In this document: positions 17,494-28,500 of the stretch, piece by piece
Layout: each line of letters begins with the position of its first letter
Position numbering within the stretch: position 1 is the stretch's first letter
NCBI RefSeq assembly: GCF_030252345.1
Contig: NZ_CP126980.1
Span: forward strand, 1,999,501-2,063,500
Direction of reading: 5' to 3'
DNA length: 64,000 nucleotides
DNA from: Actinoplanes oblitus
GTDB taxonomy: Bacteria; Actinomycetota; Actinomycetes; Mycobacteriales; Micromonosporaceae
The notes under the pieces: model-generated
What the model saw: the letters and a program-made list of their open reading frames with translations, nothing else
The model's database searches: none
Told to the model about the DNA's origin: nothing
Made by a program: the position numbers and the translations under genes

Positions 17494-17505
17494 CCGTACG
17501 TACGG
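17494..17505. promoter_or_regulatory. Palindrome CCGTACGTACGG, possible AcnR operator
   Basis: A perfect 12-base palindrome 39 bases upstream of the acnR-like start. A 10-of-12 match (CCGTACGTCCGT) overlaps the proposed aconitase -10 at 23653-23664. Confidence 0.45.
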
Positions 17506-17561
17506 CTTTTTAAGCCACGATCGGATGATGCGAAATGCGTCAAGCTTTCCGCTCTTTGTTT

Positions 17562-17576
17562 ACAGTCCTGGACTGT
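17562..17576. promoter_or_regulatory. Palindrome ACAGTCCTGGACTGT
   Basis: A perfect 15-base palindrome with a central T, between the divergent acnR-like and HAD genes and 34 bases before the HAD start. The size and symmetry are typical of a TetR operator, but I found no copy near acn. Confidence 0.45.
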
Positions 17577-17609
17577 TCGCTGCGGTCACCGCTCACGTAA
17601 AGTGCCCGC

Positions 17610-18257
17610 GTGCCTCTAGTCTTCCTCGCCCTGGACGACACCCTGCTCGATCGCAGCGGTGCGTACCGGTTGTGGGCTAAAGGCTTCCTCGACGAGATCG
17701 GCGCATCGCAAGATGATCTTGACTGGTTGGTCGCCGTGGACGCCGACGGCCTGACCTCCCGGTGGGACCTCGCCGACCAGATCCGGGACCGCTACCAGCT
17801 ACGAGTCCCGGCCATCGATCTGGTCGACGAGCTCCACGAGGGCCCGCTCGCCTTCGAGCGCCTCGATCCGATGGTGGGCTGCGCGCTGGAGATCGCCGCC
17901 GACGCCGGGCTGGTGCCGGTGGTGGTCACCAACGGCGCCGCCGAGCAGTGCGAGGGCCGGATCCGGCGGACCGGGCTGGACCGCTATGTCGCCGACTGGG
18001 TGATCTCGGAGCAGGCCGGGGTGAGCAAACCGAACCCGCGGATCTTCGCGCTCGCCGCGCAGCGGGTCCGGATGCGGCTGGCCGGCGCCTGGGTGGTCGG
18101 TGACAGTCCGGAGGCCGACATCGGCGGGGCGGCGGCGATGGGGCTGCCCAGCGTCTGGCTGCACCGCGGGCGGGAGTGGATGGACACCCGATTCGCCCCG
18201 ACGCGGGTGGTCGGCAACGTGATCCAGGGGATCTCGGCCATCATGGCGAGCCGCTGA
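17610..18257 (+). CDS. HAD-superfamily protein lacking the nucleophilic Asp
   Basis: 215 residues from GTG. Three HAD motifs are intact: VVVTNGAA (motif II), Lys in GVSKPNPRIF (III) and VVGDSPEADIGGA (IV). Motif I reads F-L-A-L-D-D-T instead of x-D-x-D-x-T, so residue 7 is Ala where the phosphate-accepting Asp belongs; the codons GCC CTG GAC GAC ACC show this directly. Phosphatase activity by the standard mechanism should be lost. It may be a binding or regulatory homologue. It is divergent from acnR. Confidence 0.85.
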   Translation: MPLVFLALDDTLLDRSGAYRLWAKGFLDEIGASQDDLDWLVAVDADGLTSRWDLADQIRDRYQLRVPAIDLVDELHEGPLAFERLDPMVGCALEIAADAGLVPVVVTNGAAEQCEGRIRRTGLDRYVADWVISEQAGVSKPNPRIFALAAQRVRMRLAGAWVVGDSPEADIGGAAAMGLPSVWLHRGREWMDTRFAPTRVVGNVIQGISAIMASR

Positions 18258-18435
18258 CGCGTACCGAAAATCGGTTGCGCCTCCCGCGAGGGTGGGAAAG
18301 AGTCGTGCACGCAACGCACTGGCGGCCCGGTATCGGGCCGCACGAGAGAGAAGGGGGTGGCCATCGGATGGCTGTCTTTGTCATGCCCGCAGTCCTGGCA
18401 TCCCCGACAACTTCTTTCTCCGAGGAGACCCTCCA

Positions 18436-19353
18436 GTGCGAGAGCACGACTCCTACGGCCCGGCGACCATGCGCCGCGGCCGTCGCAAGTTCGACGACGA
18501 CGAGTCCGATTTTGTGAAACGCGGCCGGCTGGAGCCGGCCCTGCACGAGGACCCCGACCTGCCCGAGGTCGGTGACCGCTGGTCCACCTGGGACGGCGCG
18601 CTGCACGGCCCGGAACCCCGACCCGATTGGGTACGCACCGAGCACGGCGCCGTCGACTCCGAGCTGGGTGTGCTCAAGACCGGTAAGGAAGCGGACGTCT
18701 TCCTGGTCCGGCGCTGGCTGCCCGGCACCGGCGCGACCAGCATGATCGCCGCGAAACGGTACCGGGACGGCGAGCACCGGATGTTCCACCGGGACGCCGG
18801 CTATCTCGAGGGCCGCCGGGTGCGCCGGTCCCGCGAGATGCGGGCCATGACGAACCGCACCACGTTCGGCAAGCAGGTGATCGCCGGGCAGTGGGCGGCC
18901 GCCGAGTTCGACGCGCTCGGCCGGCTCTGGCAGATCGGCCAGGAGAGCGGGCTGGTCCGGGTGCCGTACCCGGTGCAGCTGATCGGCACCGAGGTGATGC
19001 TGGAGTTCGTCGGCGACTGGGAGACCGGCGAGGCGGCGCCCCGGCTGGCGCAGCTGCGGTCCGGCGACGAGCAGCTCGAGGACCTGTGGCGGCAGATGAC
19101 CGACGCGCTGTCGGTGCTGGCCCGGGCCCAGGTGGCGCACGGGGACCTGTCGCCGTACAACACGCTGGTGCACGAGGGGCGGCTGGTGCTGATCGACCTG
19201 CCGCAGATCGTCGACGTGGTCGCCAATCCGCGCGGGGCCGAGTTCATCGCCCGGGACGTGACCAACGTGGCGAGCTGGTTCCGTGCCCGGGGGCTGGCCG
19301 TCGACGCGGAGGAGCTGATCGACCGGCTGCTGTTCGAGGCGGGTCTGCGATGA
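18436..19353 (+). CDS. RIO-family serine/threonine protein kinase
   Basis: 305 residues from the GTG at 18436, which has GAGGAG 8 bases upstream. The N-terminal 70 residues are polar. The kinase core follows: GVLKTGKEADVFLV (nucleotide loop), IAAKRY (Lys), HGDLSPYNTLVH (catalytic Asp and Asn) and LIDLPQIVD, the RIO form of the metal-binding loop. RIO1-type kinases act in ribosome maturation in archaea and eukaryotes, and the role of actinobacterial members is unclear. No clear partner lies beside it. A 17-bp tandem repeat begins at its stop codon. Confidence 0.88.
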   Translation: MREHDSYGPATMRRGRRKFDDDESDFVKRGRLEPALHEDPDLPEVGDRWSTWDGALHGPEPRPDWVRTEHGAVDSELGVLKTGKEADVFLVRRWLPGTGATSMIAAKRYRDGEHRMFHRDAGYLEGRRVRRSREMRAMTNRTTFGKQVIAGQWAAAEFDALGRLWQIGQESGLVRVPYPVQLIGTEVMLEFVGDWETGEAAPRLAQLRSGDEQLEDLWRQMTDALSVLARAQVAHGDLSPYNTLVHEGRLVLIDLPQIVDVVANPRGAEFIARDVTNVASWFRARGLAVDAEELIDRLLFEAGLR

Positions 19354-19402
19354 GAGGCGGCCCGCGATGAGAGGCGGCCCGCGATGAGAGGCGGCCCGCG
19401 AT
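19349..19402. repeat. 17-bp tandem repeat over the RIO kinase stop
   Basis: GATGAGAGGCGGCCCGC occurs three times in a row, with a fourth partial copy. The first copy includes the TGA stop and every copy brings a new ATGA/TGA. The remaining sequence to 19556 is GC-rich with no gene seen. Confidence 0.85.
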
Positions 19403-19556
19403 GAGACGCCCGTGCCGGCCCCGCCGTGGGCTGAGCGGATCCCCGCTGCGCGGTGGCCGCCGCTCCGCCGCCCGCCCGCGTCCCGGGCGCCCCGGTCGGC
19501 GCTGACCGGCACCGACTCGGATCGCGGCCGCCGTCCGCACGGCGGCCGCGACCGGG

Positions 19557-19802
19557 TCACTGCAGGTAGTTCTCCACCTCGCTGACGGCGTGGGCCCGCT
19601 CCGCGTCCGGGTCGTTCCCCACGTCGCGGGCGGCCCGGCGCCGGCGCAGCAGGTCCCAGCACTGGTCGAGGGCCTCCTCGAGATCCTTGAGGCGGGCATG
19701 CTCCTCGGTGGAGGAGATCTTGCCCTCGCTCAGCTGCTGGCGCAGCTGGTGCTCCTCCTCGACCAGGCCGTGAATGCGGCTCAGCACACTGTTGTCATCC
19801 AT
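19557..19802 (-). CDS. DUF2630 family protein
   Basis: 81 residues from ATG, predicted all-helical and highly charged. It opens DDNSVLSRIHGLVEEEHQLR and continues LKDLEEALDQCWDLLRRRRA, the standard DUF2630 pattern. Its function is unknown; members are small cytoplasmic proteins of actinobacteria that look like two-helix coiled coils. It is divergent from the TPR gene, with about 100 bases between starts. Confidence 0.9.
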   Translation of the reverse strand: MDDNSVLSRIHGLVEEEHQLRQQLSEGKISSTEEHARLKDLEEALDQCWDLLRRRRAARDVGNDPDAERAHAVSEVENYLQ

Positions 19803-19908
19803 CCCCGAAGCTTATGCACCACGCGGCCCGCACCCGGTAGGCGGCCACGTGTCCGTCGTCGCATCCGCCCGCTCGCCGGACTTGATCGACTCGCTTAGAT
19901 TCAGCCGG

Positions 19909-20772
19909 GTGGCTACGGGATGGATGCGGCGGCTGCGCCAGGTGACCGGGGATCGCGCCGGTCTGGCGCAGCGCGCGCTGGAGACGGTCGGCAGGGCGGA
20001 GCGGGCGTCCGCGGCCGGCGACCGGGAGGCGGCGCGGCAGCTCGGTGAGACGGCGGTGACCGAGCTGCGGTCACTGGTCGCCTCCGGTGTGCGGGAGGCC
20101 GGGTCCGGGCTGGTGCGGGCGCTGCTCAACCAGTCGGAATACCTCCGGCTGCTGTCCCGGCACGCCGAGGCGGTGGCGGCCGCCGACGAGGCGGTGAGCC
20201 TGGCCTGGGCCGATCCGGGGCGCCCCCGCGCGCTGGCCCTCGCCCTGGCCACGCTGGCCGCCCGGCTGCTGGCGGCGGACCGCCCGGCGGACGGGTCGGA
20301 GGCGGCCCGGCAGGCGCTGGCGATCGGCGGGGTGCAGCCGGACGCGGAACTGGCCCAGGTGCTGGTCACGCTGGCGGCCATGCTGGCCGAGGCCGGTGAG
20401 CACGAGGCGGCGCTGGCGCCGAGCGAGCGCGCGGCCGGGATGTGGCGGGTGCTGGCGGCCGGGAACGATCGGGAGAGCCGGTTCCGGCTCGGGCAGGCGC
20501 TCGCCGGGCACGCCGGCCGGCTGTACGCGGCCGGCCACTGGGCGGACGCGATCGAGTTCAGCGCCGAGGCGGTGGCGATCCGCCGGGGCCTGGCCGGGGA
20601 GTCACCGGAGACGCTAGCGCTCGGGCTGACCGATCACGCGATGATGCTCCGCCGGGTGGGCCGCGAGCAGGAGGCCCGGGCGGCCGCGGCCGAGGCGGCG
20701 AGCCTGGCACCGGTGGCCGGAACGGGCGACGGCCCCGCCGGAGAACCAGGCGGGGCCGTCGACTGCTGCTGA
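19909..20772 (+). CDS. TPR-like repeat protein
   Basis: 287 residues from the GTG at 19909 (ATG at 19924 is the alternative). It consists almost wholly of Ala/Leu/Arg-rich helix pairs with tetratricopeptide character, for instance LLSRHAEAVAAADEAVSLAW, then GEHEAALAPSERAAGMWRVL and GHWADAIEFSAEAVAIRRGL. It is likely a scaffold for protein contacts; there is no enzyme domain. TAGATT lies seven bases before the GTG, so a leaderless transcript is possible. Its last codons lie inside a 12-bp terminator hairpin shared with aconitase. Confidence 0.75.
   Translation: MATGWMRRLRQVTGDRAGLAQRALETVGRAERASAAGDREAARQLGETAVTELRSLVASGVREAGSGLVRALLNQSEYLRLLSRHAEAVAAADEAVSLAWADPGRPRALALALATLAARLLAADRPADGSEAARQALAIGGVQPDAELAQVLVTLAAMLAEAGEHEAALAPSERAAGMWRVLAAGNDRESRFRLGQALAGHAGRLYAAGHWADAIEFSAEAVAIRRGLAGESPETLALGLTDHAMMLRRVGREQEARAAAAEAASLAPVAGTGDGPAGEPGGAVDCC
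20728..20760. terminator. Terminator hairpin inside the 3' end of the TPR gene
   Basis: GACGGCCCCGCC and GGCGGGGCCGTC pair perfectly over 12 bp. It serves the convergent TPR and acn transcripts, whose stops are only three bases apart. Confidence 0.75.
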
Positions 20773-20775
20773 GGA

Positions 20776-23547
<2,772 letters not shown>

Positions 23548-23611
23548 CGTCATCTCCTTCACACCCAGCGACTGGAAGTCAAGTCTTTCGCACCGAAAGG
23601 GCGACCTTCGG

Positions 23612-23627
23612 GTTAGGTAGGCCTAAC
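23612..23627. promoter_or_regulatory. Iron-box-like palindrome upstream of acn
   Basis: GTTAGGTAGGCCTAAC has inverted GTTAGG/CCTAAC half-sites, like the TTAGGTTAGSCTAACCTAA box of DtxR/IdeR regulators but three bases shorter. It lies 65-80 bases before the acn start, between start and promoter. Confidence 0.45.
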
Positions 23628-23651
23628 TCTCGGTTGTGCCGTATCCCGTAA

Positions 23652-23690
23652 ACCGTACGTCCGTCTTGCTAGCCCTCGCAAGGCGGGGTC
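23652..23690 (-). promoter_or_regulatory. acn promoter with AcnR-like operator
   Basis: On the minus strand TTGCGA is followed after 18 bases by TACGGT, a reasonable -35/-10 pair. The -10 is overlapped by CCGTACGTCCGT (23653-23664, plus strand), a 10-of-12 match to the palindrome before the acnR-like gene. Confidence 0.45.
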
Positions 23691-23769
23691 CACGTGCTGA
23701 TCCTTCCAGCCGGGACCGGTCCGGCGGGCCCGGGTTTGCCGTCGTCGATCGGTGGGAAATCATGCGCCC

Positions 23770-24159
23770 ATGACTGCCACGGCGGATCAGGACCAGCTCA
23801 CCGAGTTCTTCGGTCGCTACGGCACGGCCCTCACCACCGGCGACGTGGGAGTCATCGCGGGTTGCCACGCGCTGCCCGGGATGGTGGTCGCCGACTCGTA
23901 CAGCTTCACGTTCAGCTCACCGGCGGCGGTGGCGTTGTCGTTCCTCGGGGCGGCTCCCACGTACCGGGATCAGCAGATCGTCGCGGCGCACGCGCAGATC
24001 CGCGACGTGCGGCGGATCTCGGCCGCCCTGTCGCTGGTCGAGGTGGAGTGGGAGTACCTGGACAGCAACGGCGCCGCGGTCCCCGGCGAGCGCTACCGCT
24101 ACCTGATCCGCACCGGCGTGGACGGCCCGCTGATCACCACCGTCATCGCTTCCCGCTGA
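23770..24159 (+). CDS. SnoaL/DUF4440-like NTF2-fold protein
   Basis: 129 residues from the ATG at 23770. The pattern is an NTF2 cone: QLTEFFGRYGTALTTGDVGV, then ADSYSFTFSSPAAVALSFLG, then strands VEVEWEYLDSNG and YRYLIRTGVDGPLITTVIA. No catalytic residues are evident. It is divergent from acn and ends 32 bases before the pullulanase start. It may be co-transcribed with pullulanase, but nothing links the two in function. Confidence 0.7.
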   Translation: MTATADQDQLTEFFGRYGTALTTGDVGVIAGCHALPGMVVADSYSFTFSSPAAVALSFLGAAPTYRDQQIVAAHAQIRDVRRISAALSLVEVEWEYLDSNGAAVPGERYRYLIRTGVDGPLITTVIASR

Positions 24160-24191
24160 AAAACGTCACAGGCCGGTGCGACGATGTTGCC

Positions 24192-27100
24192 GTGACGGGT
24201 CCGCATTGGCTGATCGTGCACTACCACCGTCCCGACGGTGACTACTCGCAGTGGTCGCTGCACGTCTGGGGAGATGTCGCTCCCGGACAGCAGGTGGCCT
24301 TTCCGGGCGGGCAGCCGTTCGCCGGGGAGGACGCCTTCGGGCGCTTCGCCTGGGTGCGGCTCGCGCCCGGCGCGGCCACCGTCGGGTTCGTGGCGGTGCG
24401 GTCCGACGGCCTCAAGGACGTCGATCTCGACCGGACCGTCGACGTCCGGCAGCATCCGGAGATCTGGCTGACCTCCGGCGACCGCCGCGTGTCGCACACC
24501 GGTCCGTCCCGCGACCCGGACCCCGGCTTCGCCGTGCTCCATTACCGACGCCCGGACGGCGACTACTCCGGGTGGGGCCTGCACTTCTGGGAAAGCGTCC
24601 CCCGATCGGAGAAAACCGCTTGGGGTACGCCCTTGGCACCGTCCCACCTCGACGCGTTCGGCGCGGTGTTCCGCGTCCCGGTCGAGCCGGACGCCGTCGG
24701 CCTGCGCTACGTGCTGCACCGCGCCGAGGAGAAGGACCTCCCCGACGACCAGCGCCTCGACCTGACCGTCACCCGCGAGGTCTGGCTGCTGGCCGGCACC
24801 GTCGAGCCGGTCCACCCCGACCTGGGCACCCTCGGCCCGGAGCTGGACCCGGCCCGCGCCCTGGCCGTCTTCGTCGACCGCACCACCATCGCGCTGCCCG
24901 AGTGGTTCGCGGCCCGGGCCACCACCTTCGAGCTGCTCGGTGCCACCGGCCCGCTGGCGCTGACGCCGCGGCCGGGCGGGCTGTTCCAGGCGCAGAGCCG
25001 CCGCTTCCCGCACCTGCGGGCCTATCGCGCGTTCGCGGTGCGTGAGCTGGGCGACGCCGCGCTCGGTGACCTGCTGCGTGATCGGCTGCTGGTGGTGGGC
25101 CGGGCCACCGGCGGCGAGCTGACCGCGCGGACCGGGGTGCAGCTGGCCGGCGTGCTCGACGACCTCTACCTGGAGGCCGCCGACGCCGACCTGGGGCTGA
25201 CCCTGGACGTCGACCGGCCGCAGCTGGCGGTCTGGGCGCCGACCGCCCGGTCGGTGGGGCTGGAGCTGTTCCGGGAGCCGGCCGACGAGCCGCGGCTGCT
25301 GCCGATGGATCGGGACGACCTCACCGGGGTGTGGTCCATTCCGGTCAAACGCAAGTGGCTCGGCCGTTACTACCGGTTCCGGGTGGAGGTGTGGCACCCG
25401 GCCGCGCAACGGATCGTGACGACCAGCGTGACCGATCCGTACTCGGTGTCGCTGGCTGCCGACTCCACCCACAGTCAGCTCGTCGACCTGCTCCAGGACC
25501 ACCAGCCGCCGGGCTGGGACGAGATGGTGAAACCGCCGGCCGTCCCGCCGGCCCGGATGCAGATCGCCGAGGTCTCGGTCCGCGACTTCTCCATCTCCGA
25601 CGCCTCGGTGCCGCCCGCGGAGCGCGGCACCTACCTGGCCTTCACCCGCACCGGCTCGGACGGCATGCGGCACCTGCGCTCGCTGGCCGAGGCCGGTCTC
25701 ACCCACGTGCACCTGCTGCCGGTCAACGACTTCGCCACCGTCCCGGACCGCCGGGCCGATCAGGCGCAGCCGGCCTGCGACCTGGCGGCGTTCCCGCCGG
25801 AGTCGGCCGAGCAGCAGCGCGCTGTCGCGGCGGTCGCCGACCACGACGGCTACAACTGGGGTTACGACCCGTGGCACTGGACCACGCCGGAGGGCAGCTA
25901 TGCCACCGACCCGGCGGGCAGCGCCCGGATCCTGCAGCTGCGCGAGGCCGTCGCCGCGCTGAACGCCGCGGGCCTGCGGGTGGTCCTCGACGTGGTCTAC
26001 AACCACACCATGGGCGACGGCCTGGACAGGTTCAGCGTCCTGGACCGGATCGTCCCCGGCTATTACCACCGGCTGCTCGCCGACGGCAGCACCGCCGAGT
26101 CCACCTGCTGCCCGAACACCGCTCCCGAGCACATGATGATGGGCCGCCTGGTGATCGACTCGCTGGTCACCTGGGGACAGGCGTACAAGATCGACGGGTT
26201 CCGGTTCGACCTGATGGGACATCATCCGCGGGCCAACATCCTGGAGGCCCGGATCGCCCTCGACCACCGGGTCGAGCACGGCCGGGACATCTGCCTGTAC
26301 GGCGAGGGCTGGAACTTCGGCGAGGTGGCGTACGACGCCCGTTTCGCCCAGGCCACCCAGGTCAACATGGCCGGTACCGGGATCGGGTCGTTCAACGACC
26401 GGCTGCGCGACGCGGCCCGCGGCGGTGGCGCGTTCGGCGACGACCCCGGGGTGCCCGGGTTCGCCACCGGGCTCGGCTCGCGGACGCCCGGCCTGGTGCA
26501 CGACCGGATCAAGGTGGGGCTGGCCGGCGGGCTCGCGACGTTCCGGTTCGTCACCCACGACGGGGTGGAGCGCAGCGGCGCCCAGATCGACTACAACGGC
26601 TCGCCGTGCGGTTACGCGGCCTCGCCCGGCGAGACGGTCAACTACGTCGACGCGCACGACAACGAGATCCTGTACGACGCGATGGCGTTCAAGCTGCCAC
26701 CCGGCACCCCGGCGGTGGACCGGGCCCGGATGCAGGTGCTGGCGCTGGCCCTCGTCGTGCTCGGGCAGGGCGCCGGCTTCGTGGCGCTGGGCAGCGAGCG
26801 GCTCCGCTCCAAGTCGCTGGACCGCAACTCGTTCAACTCCGGCGACTGGTTCAACCAGATCCGCTGGGATCCGGGCCAGGGCAACGGGTTCGGTGTGGGC
26901 CTGCCACCGTTCGCCGACAACGGCGACAAGTGGGATGTCGCGCGGCCACTGCTCGCCGACCCGGCGCTGGTCCCCGGCCCCGAGGTGATCAACCTGACCG
27001 CCGAGCGCTATCGGGAGCTGCTGCGCATCCGCCGCTCGTCACCGGTCTTCGGGCTGCCGACCGCCGACGAGGTCCAGCGCCGCGTGACGTTGCCGCTGGG

Positions 27101-27371
27101 CGGTCCGGCCGAGACGCCCGGCGTGATCGTGATGTGCCTGGACGGGACCGGCCTGGACGAACGCTGGCGCCGCATCGTGGTGGTCTTCAACGCCACCGAG
27201 GAGCCGACCTGCCAGGTGGTCCCGGTGGACGAGCCGCTGCGCCCGCACCCGGAGCTGACCACCTCGGCCGATCCGGTCCTGCGCGGCGCCTCCGCGGTCC
27301 CCCAACTGGACGGCGCCGAACTCACGGTCCCACCCCGCCAGGTAGCCGTCTTCGTCTCCGACCTCACCTGA
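24192..27371 (+). CDS. pulA: Pullulanase-type alpha-1,6-glucosidase (GH13)
   Basis: 1059 residues from GTG. Two starch-binding PUD domains open the protein (HYHRPDGDYSQWSLHVWGD near residue 10 and HYRRPDGDYSGWGLHFWES near 118). A CBM48-like domain (AVWAPTARSVGLELF) and the GH13 barrel follow. The pullulanase signature YNWGYDP, VVYNHT, nucleophile Asp673 in DGFRFDLMGHHP, acid Glu705 in GEGWNFG and Asp823 in DAHDNE are all present. It cleaves alpha-1,6 branch links of pullulan, amylopectin or glycogen limit dextrins. No signal peptide is visible, so it probably works inside the cell on glycogen or imported dextrins. Confidence 0.92.
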   Translation: MTGPHWLIVHYHRPDGDYSQWSLHVWGDVAPGQQVAFPGGQPFAGEDAFGRFAWVRLAPGAATVGFVAVRSDGLKDVDLDRTVDVRQHPEIWLTSGDRRVSHTGPSRDPDPGFAVLHYRRPDGDYSGWGLHFWESVPRSEKTAWGTPLAPSHLDAFGAVFRVPVEPDAVGLRYVLHRAEEKDLPDDQRLDLTVTREVWLLAGTVEPVHPDLGTLGPELDPARALAVFVDRTTIALPEWFAARATTFELLGATGPLALTPRPGGLFQAQSRRFPHLRAYRAFAVRELGDAALGDLLRDRLLVVGRATGGELTARTGVQLAGVLDDLYLEAADADLGLTLDVDRPQLAVWAPTARSVGLELFREPADEPRLLPMDRDDLTGVWSIPVKRKWLGRYYRFRVEVWHPAAQRIVTTSVTDPYSVSLAADSTHSQLVDLLQDHQPPGWDEMVKPPAVPPARMQIAEVSVRDFSISDASVPPAERGTYLAFTRTGSDGMRHLRSLAEAGLTHVHLLPVNDFATVPDRRADQAQPACDLAAFPPESAEQQRAVAAVADHDGYNWGYDPWHWTTPEGSYATDPAGSARILQLREAVAALNAAGLRVVLDVVYNHTMGDGLDRFSVLDRIVPGYYHRLLADGSTAESTCCPNTAPEHMMMGRLVIDSLVTWGQAYKIDGFRFDLMGHHPRANILEARIALDHRVEHGRDICLYGEGWNFGEVAYDARFAQATQVNMAGTGIGSFNDRLRDAARGGGAFGDDPGVPGFATGLGSRTPGLVHDRIKVGLAGGLATFRFVTHDGVERSGAQIDYNGSPCGYAASPGETVNYVDAHDNEILYDAMAFKLPPGTPAVDRARMQVLALALVVLGQGAGFVALGSERLRSKSLDRNSFNSGDWFNQIRWDPGQGNGFGVGLPPFADNGDKWDVARPLLADPALVPGPEVINLTAERYRELLRIRRSSPVFGLPTADEVQRRVTLPLGGPAETPGVIVMCLDGTGLDERWRRIVVVFNATEEPTCQVVPVDEPLRPHPELTTSADPVLRGASAVPQLDGAELTVPPRQVAVFVSDLT

Positions 27372-27604
27372 GGAGAAGCCTCCTCAAGCCCACCCGTTCC
27401 CGACGCCCACCCTGGGCCCGATCTCCAACGCGGCCCCGCCCAGTCTTCCTTCGTCCCGCCCCGCCCAGTCTTCCTTCGTCCCGCCCTGTCCGGCCTCACT
27501 TCGACCCGGCCTCACTTCGGCCCGGTTGGGGCGGCCTGTTCTTGCCTGGGCACGGCCTTGGCCCCGGCCCGATTCCCCTCTCGGCCCACCCGGGCTGGGC
27601 GAGC

Positions 27605-27795
27605 GGCCTCGGTGGAGGGCAGGTGCGCGGCTGCGTTTCCGGCTGGGCTGGCGAGTGGCCTCGGTGGAGGGCAGGTGCGCGGCTGGGCTTCCGGCTGGGC
27701 TGGCGAGTGGCCTCGGTGGAGGGCAGGTGCGACGGTTGCGTTTCCGGCCGCGCCGGGGGAGCGGCCTCGACTGAGGACAGGTGCGCGGCTGCGCT
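27605..27795. repeat. 52-bp tandem repeat, four copies
   Basis: GGCCTCGGTGGAGGGCAGGT starts copies at 27605, 27657 and 27709, exactly 52 bases apart; a fourth, diverged copy starts at 27763. The array fills much of the 480-base gap between pullulanase and the lipoprotein gene. The rest of the gap (27372-27604) is C/T-rich with direct repeats of CCCGCCCAGTCTTCCTTCGT and no credible gene. Confidence 0.85.
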
Positions 27796-27851
27796 AGATT
27801 GCGCCGCGTGGGCCCGTCGGCGGTCGGCGGCCACCCGAAGCGGAGGTCGTC

Positions 27852-28370
27852 GTGCGGTTCGAGCGTGCCCTGTGCGCGTTTGCCCTGGTCGGTGTGATCG
27901 CTGGGTGCAGCTCCTCGTCCAGCGAGCCGAAGTTCAGCGAGCCCTCGGCCACGGCGCCGGGCTCCGGCGGGCCGGCCGCCACCGGTTCGGCGCCGGCCTG
28001 GACCGAGCCGGCCGCCTACTCGTTCGTGCTGACCCGCGGCTGTGACGCCGCCAAGCCGCTCGGCCGTTACCAGGCCACGGTCAAGGGCGGAAAGGTCACC
28101 GACTATTCGCGGGTCGGCACCTCGGCGCCCGCTCCCGGCGCCTCGGCCGAGGTCGACCTGGGCCCGGTCACCGGTGACGAGGGCGAGGAGATCGAGGTGC
28201 CGAGCCTCGGCGAGCTGGTCGCGATGGCGCAGACCAGCGCCGACGACGGCGGCGAGGTGAACACCGAGTACGACGCCGGCGACGGCCACCCGGTCAAGGT
28301 CACCATCAACGTCAGCGACGACCCGAACGCCGCGGAGTGCTTCGCCGTCTCCGACTACAAGGTCGGCTGA
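27852..28370 (+). CDS. Secreted lipoprotein, DUF6174-like
   Basis: 172 residues from GTG. The signal peptide has a hydrophobic core (LCAFALVGV) and a lipobox VIAGC with Cys19 as the lipid-bearing residue. A Ser/Pro/Ala-rich tether runs to about residue 50. The folded part begins AAYSFVLTRGCDAAKPLGRY and has a KGGKVTDYSRVG strand pair and two cysteines (about 64 and 165) able to form a disulfide. This matches DUF6174-type lipoproteins by pattern. Function is unknown. A 52-bp tandem array ends just before its promoter region. Confidence 0.8.
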   Translation: MRFERALCAFALVGVIAGCSSSSSEPKFSEPSATAPGSGGPAATGSAPAWTEPAAYSFVLTRGCDAAKPLGRYQATVKGGKVTDYSRVGTSAPAPGASAEVDLGPVTGDEGEEIEVPSLGELVAMAQTSADDGGEVNTEYDAGDGHPVKVTINVSDDPNAAECFAVSDYKVG

Positions 28371-28375
28371 CCGCG

Positions 28376-28500
28376 CGGCAGGCCCGGGGCGGCAGAGATC
28401 GGCGCGGCAGGCAAGGCGCGGCGCGGCGAGGCGCGGCGAGGCGAGGCGAGGCCCCGCGGTCCGGCGCCAGGCAAGGAGCCCGGCGCCGGAGCGGGCCGGC
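28376..28500. repeat. GC-only degenerate repeat between convergent genes
   Basis: Low-complexity GGCGCGGCGAGGC / GGCGAGGCGAG runs. It occupies the whole gap between the lipoprotein and the convergent peptidase gene and includes CCGGCGCC palindromes. No gene seen; probably a bidirectional terminator. Confidence 0.6.

Noticed and set aside
18368..18517. 49-codon frame MAVFVMPAVLASPTTSFS before the RIO kinase
   Set aside because: It overlaps the well-supported kinase start and its second half mirrors kinase codons; no conservation evidence.
24099..26657. Long minus-strand frame opposite pullulanase
   Set aside because: Antisense shadow with no domain pattern; pullulanase motifs are complete on the other strand.
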